In this document: positions 17,273 to 26,343 of the stretch, in pieces
Layout of the letters: every line of letters starts with the position of its first letter
Position numbering within the stretch: position 1 is the first letter of the stretch
Source of the DNA: Streptomyces flaveolus
GTDB lineage: Bacteria; Actinomycetota; Actinomycetes; Streptomycetales; Streptomycetaceae
Length of the DNA stretch: 64,000 nucleotides
Reading direction: 5' to 3'
NCBI RefSeq assembly: GCF_014648815.1
Contig: NZ_BMRV01000009.1
Span: 124,001-188,000, forward strand
The notes under the pieces: model-generated
Databases searched by the model: none
What the model was told of the DNA's origin: nothing
The model's input: only the letters and a program-made list of their open reading frames with translations
Position numbers and translations under genes: made by a program

Positions 17273-17857
17273 GTGAGTGGTACTTCCCCGGCTCTTCAGC
17301 CCCCCGCCGACGCCGTGAAACCCGTACGGCACCCCGACGCGCCCGCCCCCGGCGAACTGCTCGGCGCGCACTACGGCCAGTGCTTCGGCTGCGGCGGCGA
17401 CCAGCCGCACGGACTGCACCTCCAGGCGCGGGCCGGTGAAGGCGTGACGATCACCGCCGAGTTCACCGTGCAGCCCGCCCACCAGGGCGCTCCCGGTCTG
17501 GCCCACGGCGGTGTGCTGACCGCCGCCCTCGACGAGGCCATCGGCTCGCTGAACTGGCTGCTGCGGACCATCGCGGTGACCGGCCGGCTGGAGACCGACT
17601 TCCTGCGGCCCGTGCCCGTGGACACGACGTTGCACCTGGAGGCCGAGGTGACCGCGGTGGCCGGCCGGAAGATCTACTCCACCGCCACCGGCCGGATCGG
17701 CGGCCCCGACGGTCCCGTCGCCGTCCGCGCCGACGCGGTGTTCATCGAGGTCAAGATCGACCACTTCGTCGACCACGGCCGCGAGCAGGAGATCCGCGCC
17801 GCCATGGACGACCCGGACCAGCTCCGCCGGGCCCGCGCCTTCGAGGTGAACCCGTGA
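17273..17857 (+). CDS. Hotdog-fold thioesterase (PaaI-like)
   Basis: 194 residues. A conserved GQCFGCGGDQPHGLHL segment opens the domain, followed by the hotdog signature GLAHGGVLTAALDEAIG, with the aspartate and histidine positions typical of acyl-CoA thioesterases. The most likely reaction is hydrolysis of an acyl-CoA; the acyl group is unknown. Start GTG at 17273. The stop overlaps the GTG of dut (GTGA), so the two are translationally coupled, which is a stable arrangement rather than a functional clue. Confidence 0.85.
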   Translation: MSGTSPALQPPADAVKPVRHPDAPAPGELLGAHYGQCFGCGGDQPHGLHLQARAGEGVTITAEFTVQPAHQGAPGLAHGGVLTAALDEAIGSLNWLLRTIAVTGRLETDFLRPVPVDTTLHLEAEVTAVAGRKIYSTATGRIGGPDGPVAVRADAVFIEVKIDHFVDHGREQEIRAAMDDPDQLRRARAFEVNP

Positions 17858-18405
17858 GCCGCGAGCCCCTGGACGTCCAGATCCGCCTCGTCGACCCGGA
17901 CGTGCCGCTTCCGGCATACGCGCAGCCCGGCGACGCGGGAGCCGACCTGCGCACCACCGTGGACTGCGAACTGGCGCCCGGGGAAAGGGCCGTTCTGCCC
18001 ACCGGGGTGTCTGTGGCGCTCCCCGAGGGGTACGCGGCCTTCGTGCACCCGCGTTCAGGCCTGGCAGCCCGCTTCGGTGTCGCCCTCGTGAATGCCCCGG
18101 GGACGATTGATGCCGGGTACCGTGGGGAGATCAAGGTGATCGTGGTGAATCTCGACCCGCGCGAGAGTGTGCGGTTCGAGCGCTTCGACCGGATCGCCCA
18201 ACTGGTCGTCCAGCAGGTTGAGAGGGTCCGCTTCCGTCCGGTCGCGGAACTTCCCGGCTCGGCTCGGGCCGAGGGGGGCTTCGGGTCCACCGGCGGCCAC
18301 GCCGGCACGGACCGTGCAAGCGGCACAAGCGGTCAGGTCGCCGAAGGCGGCCCGACGGGTGGGAATCGATACGCTTCGGTCGTATCCGACCGGGAAGGAC
18401 AGTGA
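17854..18405 (+). CDS. dut: Deoxyuridine 5'-triphosphate nucleotidohydrolase (dUTPase)
   Basis: 183 residues. It hydrolyses dUTP to dUMP and pyrophosphate, keeping uracil out of DNA and supplying thymidylate synthesis. All five trimeric dUTPase motifs are visible: GDAGADL, PRSGLAA, NAPGTIDAGYRGEI, RIAQLVVQ and the C-terminal arm RAEGGFGSTGGH. A ~35-residue tail beyond motif 5 is longer than usual and rich in Gly, Ser and Thr. The GTG start overlaps the thioesterase stop. The DUF3710 gene follows directly. Confidence 0.95.
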   Translation: MSREPLDVQIRLVDPDVPLPAYAQPGDAGADLRTTVDCELAPGERAVLPTGVSVALPEGYAAFVHPRSGLAARFGVALVNAPGTIDAGYRGEIKVIVVNLDPRESVRFERFDRIAQLVVQQVERVRFRPVAELPGSARAEGGFGSTGGHAGTDRASGTSGQVAEGGPTGGNRYASVVSDREGQ

Positions 18406-18406
18406 C

Positions 18407-19159
18407 GTGTTCGGACGTCGCAAGAAGAGGGATGCCGCCGAGGGCGCGGCCGGCGAGGCCGAGCAGGTCGTCGACAGCGTCGACACCGAGGCGGACGAAG
18501 GGCGCGAGCGCGTGCGGCTCGAACCCGAACCGCGGCCCGACGGGCCCTGGGACAGCACCGAGGTGAGCGACCCGGGCGAGGGCCGCGTGGACCTGGGCGG
18601 CCTGTTCGTACCCGGCGTCGACGGCATGGAACTGCGCGTGGAGGTCGCGGGCGACGCGATCGTCGCCGCGACGGTCGTGCTGCGCGACAGCGCCATCCAG
18701 CTCCAGGGCTTCGCCGCGCCCAAGCGCGAGGGCATCTGGGGCGAGGTGCGCGAGGAGATCGGCTCCGGCATCACCCAGCAGGGTGGCATCGTCGACGAGG
18801 TCGAGGGTCCGCTGGGCTGGGAGCTGCGGGCCCAGGTGCCGGTGCAGCTGCCGGACGGCACGAGCGGCTTCCAGGTCGTGCGGTTCGTCGGTGTGGACGG
18901 CCCCCGCTGGTTCCTGCGCGGAGTGATCTCCGGCCAGGGCGCCGTGCAGCCGCAGGCCGCCGGTCTGCTCGAGCAGATCTTCCGGGACACGGTCGTGGTC
19001 CGCGGCGACGGCCCGATGGCCCCCCGCGACCCCATCGTCCTCAAGCTGCCGAACGACGCCCAGATGGTCCCCGAGGGCGTCCAGCAGGAGGAGGGCTCCC
19101 GCTTCTCCGGCGGCATGGGCCAGCTCCAGCGCGGACCGGAGATCACCGAGGTCCGGTAA
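18407..19159 (+). CDS. DUF3710 family protein
   Basis: 250 residues. A basic N-terminus (VFGRRKKRD) and an acidic linker precede the conserved DUF3710 domain (LFVPGVDGMELRVEV ... GPRWFLRGVISG). The family is restricted to Actinobacteria and is consistently found beside dut; its function is unproven. The GTG at 18407 has GGGAAGGAC eight bases upstream and lies two bases after the dut stop region, so the thioesterase, dut and DUF3710 genes form one operon. A hairpin follows. Confidence 0.85.
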   Translation: MFGRRKKRDAAEGAAGEAEQVVDSVDTEADEGRERVRLEPEPRPDGPWDSTEVSDPGEGRVDLGGLFVPGVDGMELRVEVAGDAIVAATVVLRDSAIQLQGFAAPKREGIWGEVREEIGSGITQQGGIVDEVEGPLGWELRAQVPVQLPDGTSGFQVVRFVGVDGPRWFLRGVISGQGAVQPQAAGLLEQIFRDTVVVRGDGPMAPRDPIVLKLPNDAQMVPEGVQQEEGSRFSGGMGQLQRGPEITEVR

Positions 19160-19192
19160 AGACTCCGTACGGTTTTCCGTACCCGCACGACG

Positions 19193-19222
19193 AGGGCCGC
19201 GACCCGCACGGGACGCGGCCCT
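19193..19222 (+). terminator. Hairpin terminator after DUF3710 gene
   Basis: AGGGCCGCG (19193-19201) pairs with CGCGGCCCT (19214-19222) around a 12-base loop. A smaller hairpin, GTACGG-TTTT-CCGTAC, precedes it at 19167-19182. Both follow the DUF3710 stop and separate that operon from the ABC ATPase gene. Confidence 0.75.
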
Positions 19223-19313
19223 TCACCATGTCCGGGGCCGCGCCGCCGGACCGGTTGAACGCCGGGGGGTCCGCTGGCGATACTGGCGCCCGGTTCCCGG
19301 CGGGGGAGGACAC

Positions 19314-20006
19314 ATGAACCAGGTGGTCACCGAGACCATGGTGCGCGTCGAGGACGTGCACAAGTCGTACGGCCACGGCACCGCCGCCGTCCACGCCCTG
19401 CGCGGCGTCTCCTTCGAGGTGCCGCGCGGCGAACTGGTCGCCCTCAAGGGGCGGTCCGGCTCCGGCAAGACCACGCTGCTCAACATCGTCGGCGGTCTCG
19501 ACACACCGGACGCCGGGCGCGTCGCCGTCGACGGCCGCGATCTCGCCGAACTCGACGAGGACGGGCTGCTGGCGCTGCGCCGGGACCGCGTCGGCTTCGT
19601 CTTCCAGTCCTTCGGGCTCATCCCGATCCTCACCGCGGCCGAGAACGTGGGCGTGCCGATGCGGCTGCGCCGGACCGCGCCGCGCGAGCGCGACGAGCGC
19701 GTCGGCCTGCTGCTCTCCCTGGTCGGCCTCGCCGACCACGCCGCCCAGCGGCCCGGCGAGATGTCCGGCGGCCAGCAGCAGCGGGTCGCCATCGCCCGTG
19801 CCCTCGCCAACAACCCCGCGCTGCTGATCGCCGACGAGCCCACCGGCCAGCTCGACGCCGAGACCGGTCACGCCGTGATGGAGCTGCTGAGGGCCGTGGT
19901 GCGCAGCGAGCGGGTGACCGCGCTGGTCGCCACCCACGACGCCACGCTGCTCGACCTCGCCGACCGGGTGCTGGAGCTGCGGGACGGGGAGATCGTCGAG
20001 CAGTGA
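19314..20006 (+). CDS. Orphan ABC transporter ATP-binding protein (LolD/MacB/FtsE type)
   Basis: 230 residues with Walker [11 protein letters not shown]-loop VFQSFGLIP, signature MSGGQQQRV, Walker B LLIADEPT and the H-loop in [14 protein letters not shown]. This is the short ATPase type that pairs with FtsX/MacB-like permeases. No permease gene lies beside it: upstream is DUF3710 across a terminator and downstream is kdpD. It therefore must use a partner encoded elsewhere or work alone. The ATG at 19314 has GGGGGAGG upstream. Role unknown. Confidence 0.88.
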   Translation: MNQVVTETMVRVEDVHKSYGHGTAAVHALRGVSFEVPRGELVALKGRSGSGKTTLLNIVGGLDTPDAGRVAVDGRDLAELDEDGLLALRRDRVGFVFQSFGLIPILTAAENVGVPMRLRRTAPRERDERVGLLLSLVGLADHAAQRPGEMSGGQQQRVAIARALANNPALLIADEPTGQLDAETGHAVMELLRAVVRSERVTALVATHDATLLDLADRVLELRDGEIVEQ

Positions 20007-20128
20007 CGCCGCGGGCGTCAGAGTTCCGTCAAGGACGACCGGCATCCCGCTCCCGACCCCATGTGGCGCGATTGTTGGCCGTAAGGTCGACGCTGCGCAG
20101 TCAGCAGTGACCGGAAGACAATGAGGCC

Positions 20129-22669
20129 ATGGGACGCGGCAAGCTTCGGATCTACCTCGGCGCGGCGCCGGGCGTCGGCAAGACGTACGCGATGCTCTCC
20201 GAGGCCCACCGGCGCGTGGAGCGGGGCACCGACTGCGTGGTGGCCTTCGTGGAGCACCACGGCAGATCCCGCACCGAGGTGCTGCTGCACGGTCTGGAGT
20301 ACGTGCCGCGCAGACAGCTGGAGCACCGCGGCGCGCTCTTCACGGAGCTGGACCTGGACGCGGTCCTCGCCCGCGCCCCCCGGGTGGCCCTGGTGGACGA
20401 GCTCGCCCACACCAACGTCCCCGGCACGCGCAACGCCAAGCGGTGGCAGGACGTCGAGGAGCTGCTGGCCGCCGGGATCGACGTGATCTCCACCGTGAAC
20501 ATCCAGCACCTGGAGTCGCTCGGCGACGTCGTCGAGTCGATCACGGGCGTACGGCAGCAGGAGACCGTGCCGGACGAGACGGTGCGGCGCGCGGACCAGA
20601 TCGAACTGGTGGACATGTCGCCGCAGGCACTGCGCCGGCGCATGGCGCACGGCAACATCTACCAGCCGGACAAGGTCGACGCGGCCCTGTCCAACTACTT
20701 CCGCCCCGGCAACCTCACCGCCCTGCGCGAACTCGCGCTGCTGTGGGTGGCCGACCGGGCCGACGAGTACCTCCAGCAGTACCGCAGTGAGCACCGGGTG
20801 TCGAAGATCTGGGGCTCCCGCGAGCGCATCGTGGTCGGCCTGACCGGCGGTCCCGAGGGCCGGACGCTGATACGGCGGGCCGCGCGCCTGGCGGAGAAGG
20901 GCGCCGGCGGTGAGGTGCTCGCCGCGTACATAGCCCGCAGCGACGGGCTGACCTCGGCCTCCCCGAAGGAGCTGGCGGTGCAGCGCACGCTGGTGGAGGA
21001 TCTCGGCGGCACCTTCCACCACGTGCTCGGCGACGACATACCGGCCGCCCTGCTGGACTTCGCGCGCGGCGTCAACGCCACCCAGATCGTCCTCGGCTCC
21101 TCGCGCCGCAAGGCCTGGCAGTACGTCCTCGGACCCGGCGTCGGCGCCACGGTGGCCCGCGAGTCCGGCCCCGACCTGGACGTCCACATCGTCACCCACG
21201 AGGAGGCCGCCAAGGGCCGCGGGCTCCCGGTCGCCAGGGGCGCGCGCCTGGGGCGACTGCGGCTCGTGTGGGGCTGGCTCGCGGGGCTCGGCGGACCGGT
21301 GCTGCTCACCCTGTTCCTGAACTGGGTGCACCTCGGGCTCGCCAACGACGTCCTGCTCTACCTGGCGCTGACCGTCGCGGCGGCCCTGCTCGGCGGGCTG
21401 TACCCGGCGCTCGCGTCGGCCGCGGTCGGATCCCTGCTGCTGAACTGGTTCTTCACACCGCCGGTCAACCGGATCACCATCGCTGACCCCAGGAACATGC
21501 TTGCGCTCGCCGTATTCGTGGGCGTCGCGCTGTCCGTGGCCTCGGTCGTCGACGTCGCCGCCCGCCGCACCCACCAGGCCGCCCGGCTGCGCGCCGAGTC
21601 GGAGATCCTCTCCTTCCTGGCGGGCGACGTGCTGCGCGGCGAGACCAGCCTGGAGACCCTGCTGGAACGGGTCCGGGAGACCTTCGCCATGGAGTCCGCG
21701 GTCCTGCTGGAGCGGGAGAGCGACGTGGCGCCCTGGGTCTGCGCCGGCCGCGCCGGGGCGGGCCCGCCGGTGGAGCGCCCGGAGGACGCGGACGTGGACA
21801 TGCCGGTGGGGGACCACATGGCGCTCGCGCTGACCGGCCGGGTCCTGCCCGCCGAGGACCGCCGGGTGCTGGCCGCCTTCGCCGCCCAGGCCGCCGTCGT
21901 CCTGGACCGGCGGCGGCTGCGCGAGGAGGCCGACCGGGCCCGCGCGCTGGCCGAGGGCAACCGCATCCGCACGGCCCTGCTGGCCGCCGTGAGCCACGAC
22001 CTGCGGACGCCGCTGGCCGCCATCAAGGCGGCGGTCACGAGCCTGCGCTCCGACGACGTGGCGTGGTCCGAGGAGGATCAGGCCGAACTGCTGGCGGGCA
22101 TCGAGGACGGCGCCGACCGCCTCGACCACCTCGTGGGCAACCTGCTCGACATGTCCCGCCTCCAGACCGGCACGGTCACACCGCTGATCCGCGAGATCGA
22201 CGTCGACGAGGTGGTGCCGATGGCGCTCGGCGGGGTGCCCGAGGCGAGCGTCGAGCTGGACATCCCCGAGACGCTGCCCATGGTCGCGGTCGACGCGGGG
22301 CTCCTGGAGCGGGCGATGGCCAACCTGGTGGAGAACGCCGTCAAGTACAGCCCGGCCGGCCGGACCGTCCTGGTGGCCGGCAGCGCCCTCGCCGACCGTG
22401 TCGAGGTACGGGTCGTCGACCGGGGGCCGGGGGTGCCGGACGACGCCAAGGAGCGCATCTTCGAGCCCTTCCAGCGCCACGGCGACGCCCCGCGCGGAGC
22501 CGGTGTGGGCCTGGGCCTCGCCGTGGCCCGCGGCTTCGCCGAGGCGATGGGCGGCACCCTGAACGCCGAGGACACCCCCGGCGGGGGCCTCACCATGGTC
22601 CTCACCCTCCGGGCGGGAGCCCGGGGCACCGACACTCCCACCGCGACAGCAGAAAGTCAGGCTGCCTGA
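20129..22669 (+). CDS. kdpD: Osmosensitive K+ sensor histidine kinase KdpD
   Basis: 846 residues in the full KdpD order. The N-terminal KdpD domain has Walker A GAAPGVGKT and VDELAH. A USP-like domain runs about 225-360 (IVVGLTGGPEGRTL). Four close TM helices (DUF4118) span about 385-485, then a GAF-like region, an H-box AVSHDLRTPLA near residue 622, and a catalytic ATPase domain with ENAVKYSP and GAGVGLGLA. It senses low K+ or turgor and phosphorylates KdpE; in several bacteria the USP domain binds c-di-AMP. No kdpFABC pump genes lie in this window. The start is coupled to kdpE by TGATG. Confidence 0.94.
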   Translation: MGRGKLRIYLGAAPGVGKTYAMLSEAHRRVERGTDCVVAFVEHHGRSRTEVLLHGLEYVPRRQLEHRGALFTELDLDAVLARAPRVALVDELAHTNVPGTRNAKRWQDVEELLAAGIDVISTVNIQHLESLGDVVESITGVRQQETVPDETVRRADQIELVDMSPQALRRRMAHGNIYQPDKVDAALSNYFRPGNLTALRELALLWVADRADEYLQQYRSEHRVSKIWGSRERIVVGLTGGPEGRTLIRRAARLAEKGAGGEVLAAYIARSDGLTSASPKELAVQRTLVEDLGGTFHHVLGDDIPAALLDFARGVNATQIVLGSSRRKAWQYVLGPGVGATVARESGPDLDVHIVTHEEAAKGRGLPVARGARLGRLRLVWGWLAGLGGPVLLTLFLNWVHLGLANDVLLYLALTVAAALLGGLYPALASAAVGSLLLNWFFTPPVNRITIADPRNMLALAVFVGVALSVASVVDVAARRTHQAARLRAESEILSFLAGDVLRGETSLETLLERVRETFAMESAVLLERESDVAPWVCAGRAGAGPPVERPEDADVDMPVGDHMALALTGRVLPAEDRRVLAAFAAQAAVVLDRRRLREEADRARALAEGNRIRTALLAAVSHDLRTPLAAIKAAVTSLRSDDVAWSEEDQAELLAGIEDGADRLDHLVGNLLDMSRLQTGTVTPLIREIDVDEVVPMALGGVPEASVELDIPETLPMVAVDAGLLERAMANLVENAVKYSPAGRTVLVAGSALADRVEVRVVDRGPGVPDDAKERIFEPFQRHGDAPRGAGVGLGLAVARGFAEAMGGTLNAEDTPGGGLTMVLTLRAGARGTDTPTATAESQAA

Positions 22670-23385
22670 TGCCGAGTTCGACGGGTGGCACCCCGCGGAC
22701 CCCCACGAGGGTGCTCGTGATCGACGACGAGCCGCAGATCGTGCGTGCCCTCGTGATCAACCTCAAGGCGCGCCGCTACGAGGTCGACGCCGCCCACGAC
22801 GGGGCCACCGCCCTGAGGACGGCCGCCGCCCGCCACCCCGACGTGGTGGTGCTGGACCTGGGCCTGCCCGACATGGACGGCGTCGAGGTAATCAGGGGCC
22901 TGCGCGGCTGGACCCGGGTACCGATCCTGGTGCTCTCCGCCCGCCACTCCTCCGACGAGAAGGTCGAGGCGCTGGACGCCGGCGCCGACGACTACGTCAC
23001 CAAGCCGTTCGGCATGGACGAACTGCTGGCCCGGCTGCGTGCCGCCGTCCGCCGTGCCGAGCCCGTTCCGGGCGGCGAGGACGACGTGATCGTGGAGACC
23101 GACGCCTTCACCGTCGACCTGGCCGCGAAGAAGGTGAACCGGGACGGCAGGGACGTACGGCTGACGCCCACGGAGTGGCACCTGCTGGAAGTGCTGGTGC
23201 GCAACACCGGCCGTCTGGTCGCCCAGAAGCAGCTGTTGCAGGAGGTGTGGGGGCCGTCGTACGGGACGGAGACGAACTACCTGCGGGTCTACATGGCGCA
23301 GCTGCGCCGCAAGCTGGAGACGGACCCCGCGCATCCGCGGCACTTCATCACCGAGCCGGGCATGGGGTACCGCTTCGAGAGGTGA
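22669..23385 (+). CDS. kdpE: Response regulator KdpE (OmpR family)
   Basis: 238 residues. The receiver has IDDEP at 18-22 and the phospho-acceptor aspartate near residue 63 (VVLDLGLPDMDG), with lysine in DDYVTKPFG. The C-terminal winged helix ends GMGYRFER. The ATG overlaps the kdpD stop (TGATG), so the two are coupled. Its classical target is the kdpFABC promoter; with no pump genes nearby it may act on a remote kdp operon or on the K+ genes that follow here. That last point is inference. Confidence 0.93.
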   Translation: MPSSTGGTPRTPTRVLVIDDEPQIVRALVINLKARRYEVDAAHDGATALRTAAARHPDVVVLDLGLPDMDGVEVIRGLRGWTRVPILVLSARHSSDEKVEALDAGADDYVTKPFGMDELLARLRAAVRRAEPVPGGEDDVIVETDAFTVDLAAKKVNRDGRDVRLTPTEWHLLEVLVRNTGRLVAQKQLLQEVWGPSYGTETNYLRVYMAQLRRKLETDPAHPRHFITEPGMGYRFER

Positions 23386-23470
23386 ACGGGGGACCGAACC
23401 GGAGGTGCCCGTTCCAGGGCGGGGCCCGAGGGGGTGCGTGGCTGTCGGCCTGCCCCGGTACGCTTCAGGT

Positions 23471-23869
23471 ATGAGTGCTGCTCCTCGTTCCGACAAGCCG
23501 GTGGGCCGGTTCCGGCGCATGTTCGACCGGCTCTCCTCTTCGCAGGAGGACCTGGAGTCGGAGGAGCTCCGGGAGGACGCCGACACCGCCGGCTGTACAC
23601 GCATCGGTGACTGTCAGGACCGGCAGATCGTCACGGTTACTGGTACCTTGCGCACGGTCACCCTGCGTCCGCGCGCGGGCGTGCCCGCCCTGGAGGCCGA
23701 GCTCTTCGACGGCTCCGCGGCCTTGGACGTGGTGTGGCTGGGCAGACGCTCCATCGTGGGCATAGAGCCGGGGCGCAAGCTCATCGCATCGGGCCGGGTC
23801 TCCATGAGCCGGGGCCGCCGGGTGCTCTTCAACCCGAAATACGAACTGAGACCCCTCGGACGGGAGTAG
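23471..23869 (+). CDS. OB-fold nucleic-acid-binding domain protein
   Basis: 132 residues. A polar helix (RFRRMFDRLSSSQEDLESEELRED) precedes an OB-fold beta barrel (RQIVTVTGTLRTVTLRP ... LDVVWLGRRSIVGIEPGRKLIASGRV). Similar OB-fold proteins in Actinobacteria sit beside DUF3159 and TrkA genes. The ATG at 23471 has no ribosome-binding site; TACGCT at 23459-23464 leaves six bases, which fits a leaderless transcript. DUF3159 follows three bases after the stop. Whether it binds DNA, RNA or a protein is unknown. Confidence 0.82.
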   Translation: MSAAPRSDKPVGRFRRMFDRLSSSQEDLESEELREDADTAGCTRIGDCQDRQIVTVTGTLRTVTLRPRAGVPALEAELFDGSAALDVVWLGRRSIVGIEPGRKLIASGRVSMSRGRRVLFNPKYELRPLGRE

Positions 23870-23872
23870 CCG

Positions 23873-24706
23873 GTGACGTCGCTCGACAAGCCGACCGAAG
23901 ACACGGAAGCGGACGACGCCCGGGCGGTGACGGAGGCCGCGCTGTTCGAGGCGTTCGGCGGCGTGCGGGGCATGGTCGAGACGGTGCTGCCGGGGCTTCT
24001 CTTCGTCACCATCTTCACGATCAACAACGACCTGCACCTGTCGGCGATCGCGGCGCTGGCCGTGTCGCTGGTGCTGGTCGTGGTCCGGCTGGTGATGAAG
24101 GACACCGTCAAGCACGCCTTCAGCGGCGTCTTCGGGGTCGCCTTCGGCGTGGTCTTCGCGATGATGACCGACAACGCCAAGAACTTCTATCTGCCCGGCA
24201 TGCTCTACACGCTCGGCCTGGCCCTGGCGTACATCATCACGACGCTGGCCGGAGTGCCCCTGATCGGCCTGATCCTCGGCCCGGTCTTCAAGGAGAACCT
24301 CTCCTGGCGCACCCGCAACCCGGGCCGCAAGAAGGCGTACGCGAAGGCCAGCTACGCCTGGGGTCTGATCCTGCTCGCCAAGTGCGCGGTCCTCTTCCCC
24401 CTGTACTGGTGGGCGGACACCGAGCAGCTCGGCTGGGTCCTGGTCACCCTGAAGATCCCGCCCTTCCTGCTCGCCGTCTGGCTGACCTGGGTCTTCCTGG
24501 CGAAGGCGCCGGCCCCCATCGACGTCTTCGCGGAGATGGAGGCGGCGGAGAAGGCCGAGAAGGAGAAGGCGGGGCGCGAGGCGCCGGGCCGGGAGCACAC
24601 GGCCGAGCTCGTCGGCGAGACCGCCGACTCCGGCTCCCTGCCGCATCCCGCGGACGGCGAGAGCGGCGCCGCCGACTCGCACGGCGGCAGGCACCGCAAG
24701 GCGTGA
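23873..24706 (+). CDS. DUF3159 integral membrane protein
   Basis: 277 residues with about six transmembrane helices between residues 30 and 210, for example GMVETVLPGLLFVTIFTIN and LLAKCAVLFPLYWWADTEQ. A charged Glu/Lys-rich tail ends in HGGRHRKA. DUF3159 is an actinobacterial family without known function. It is cotranscribed with the OB-fold gene (GTG three bases after that stop) and convergent with the TrkA-type genes across a strong terminator. A role in ion or osmotic homeostasis is suggested only by location. Confidence 0.82.
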   Translation: MTSLDKPTEDTEADDARAVTEAALFEAFGGVRGMVETVLPGLLFVTIFTINNDLHLSAIAALAVSLVLVVVRLVMKDTVKHAFSGVFGVAFGVVFAMMTDNAKNFYLPGMLYTLGLALAYIITTLAGVPLIGLILGPVFKENLSWRTRNPGRKKAYAKASYAWGLILLAKCAVLFPLYWWADTEQLGWVLVTLKIPPFLLAVWLTWVFLAKAPAPIDVFAEMEAAEKAEKEKAGREAPGREHTAELVGETADSGSLPHPADGESGAADSHGGRHRKA

Positions 24707-24710
24707 CGGC

Positions 24711-24760
24711 ATACGGCGGTGGGGGCGCCCGGAGAAATCCGGGCGCCCCCACCGCCGTAT
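24711..24760. terminator. Strong bidirectional terminator with GAAA loop
   Basis: Perfect 23-base arms (24711-24733 and 24738-24760) enclose a GAAA tetraloop, a stable GNRA loop. It lies between the convergent DUF3159 gene and the second TrkA-type gene. Confidence 0.88.
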
Positions 24761-24773
24761 CGCGTGGCGGCCG

Positions 24774-25451
24774 TCAGGTCCCGGCGTCGCTCCGCCGCGC
24801 CGACAGCAGGTCCTCCAGCTGCTCCTCGCGGGCCTGCGCCGCGACGAACAGCAGCTCGTCACCCGCTTCCAGGGAGTCCTCCTGGGACGGCGTCAGCACC
24901 CGGGTGCCCCGGATGATCGTCACCAGGGACGTGTCCTGGGGCCACTCGACGTCGCCGACCTGGGTGCCGGCCAGGGCCGACTCCTCCGGCAGCGTCAGCT
25001 CCACGAGGTTGGCGTCGCCGTGGCTGAAGCGCAGCAGCCGGACCAGGTCGCCGACGCTCACCGCCTCCTCGACCAGGGCGGACATCAGGCGCGGGGTGGA
25101 AACGGCGACGTCCACGCCCCAGGACTCGTTGAAGAGCCACTCGTTCTTCGGGTTGTTCACCCGGGCGACGACACGCGGAACGCCGTACTCCGTCTTGGCC
25201 AGCAGGGACACGACCAGGTTGACCTTGTCATCGCCCGTCGCGGCGATGACGACGTTGCAGCGCTGGAGCGCCGCCTCGTCCAGGGACGTGATCTCGCACG
25301 CGTCGGCGAGCAGCCACTCCGCCATCGGAACGCGCTCGACCGAGATGGCGGTCGGCGCCTTATCGATGAGCAGGATCTCGTGGCCGTTCTCCAGCAGCTC
25401 GCCCGCGATCGAACGGCCGACCGCGCCGGCTCCGGCAATGGCGACCCTCAT
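24774..25451 (-). CDS. TrkA/KtrA-type K+ channel regulator (second of pair)
   Basis: 225 residues. The N-terminal Rossmann (RCK/TrkA-N) domain has the nucleotide motif GAGAVGRSIA, an acidic residue ending strand 2 (LLIDKA) and the conserved ATGDDKVNL. A C-terminal TrkA-C domain begins near residue 140 (ANLVELTLPEESALAGTQV). Such proteins gate Trk/Ktr K+ transporters in response to NAD(H), ATP or c-di-AMP. The ATG overlaps the stop of the upstream TrkA-type gene. No TrkH/KtrB channel subunit is seen; the transporter nearby is KimA-like. Confidence 0.88.
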   Translation of the reverse strand: MRVAIAGAGAVGRSIAGELLENGHEILLIDKAPTAISVERVPMAEWLLADACEITSLDEAALQRCNVVIAATGDDKVNLVVSLLAKTEYGVPRVVARVNNPKNEWLFNESWGVDVAVSTPRLMSALVEEAVSVGDLVRLLRFSHGDANLVELTLPEESALAGTQVGDVEWPQDTSLVTIIRGTRVLTPSQEDSLEAGDELLFVAAQAREEQLEDLLSARRSDAGT

Positions 25452-26122
25452 CAGTGACCGCCCTCCTCTTCGGGACCCTTGGCGAACGCCGCCTCGACCT
25501 TGTCGACCTCGTCGGTGCGCATCATCACGTGCACCAGGTCGCCCTCCTGCAGCACGGTCTGCGAGGAGGGCAGGATCGCCTCCCCGAGCCGGGTGACGAA
25601 GGCCACCCGCACGCCGGTCTCCTCCTGGAGCCGGCTGATCTTGTGACCGACCCAGGAGGCCGAGGTGTGCACCTCGGCGAGCTGGACGCCACCGGTGGGG
25701 TCGCGCCACAGCGGCTCGGCGCCCGAGGGGAGCAGCCGGCGCAGCATCTGGTCGGCCGTCCAGCGGACGGTGGCGACCGTGGGGATGCCGAGGCGCTGGT
25801 AGACCTCGGCGCGGCGGGGGTCGTAGATGCGGGCGGCGACGTTCTCCACGCCGAACATCTCGCGGGCCACGCGGGCGGCGATGATGTTCGAGTTGTCACC
25901 GCTGGAGACGGCGGCGAAGGCGCCGGCCTCCTCGATGCCCGCCTCGCGCAGGGTGTCCTGGTCGAAGCCGACACCGGTGACCCTGCGGCCGCCGAACGAG
26001 GAGCCCAGACGGCGGAAGCTGGTGGGGTCCTGGTCGATCACGGCGACCGTGTGCCCCTGCTGCTCCAGGGTCTGGGCGAGAGCGGAACCCACACGCCCGC
26101 AGCCCATGATGACAATATGCAT
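25451..26122 (-). CDS. TrkA/KtrA-type K+ channel regulator (first of pair)
   Basis: 223 residues, paralogous to the next gene. The Rossmann motif is GCGRVGSALAQ, with VIDQDP at the end of strand 2 and SSGDNSNI as the ligand loop. A TrkA-C domain follows from about residue 140. Its stop and the next gene's ATG share bases (TGATG), so the pair is made together and may form a hetero-oligomer. It diverges from kimA across ~520 bases that also hold a 37-residue peptide gene. Confidence 0.88.
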   Translation of the reverse strand: MHIVIMGCGRVGSALAQTLEQQGHTVAVIDQDPTSFRRLGSSFGGRRVTGVGFDQDTLREAGIEEAGAFAAVSSGDNSNIIAARVAREMFGVENVAARIYDPRRAEVYQRLGIPTVATVRWTADQMLRRLLPSGAEPLWRDPTGGVQLAEVHTSASWVGHKISRLQEETGVRVAFVTRLGEAILPSSQTVLQEGDLVHVMMRTDEVDKVEAAFAKGPEEEGGH

Positions 26123-26343
26123 CGCGTCACACCGCGCTTCCTACGGGCACTGCCACCTTAGTGGATGTCGTGCTCATGTCTCTCTTTCGGCTCGCCTGGC
26201 GACATGGAGCGGCCAGTCTGCGGGCCGCAGGGGAACATCATGCCGGTGACCACCGTGGTGACGCCCCCAGGGGCCCGTGGAGCCGCGGTCCCCCCGCCCC
26301 CTGCCCAACGTATCGGCAAGCCGGTGGGGTCCGCACGAGCCGT

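Noticed and set aside
20018-22480. 820-residue frame opposite kdpD
   Set aside because: kdpD shows every expected domain; the opposite frame has none.
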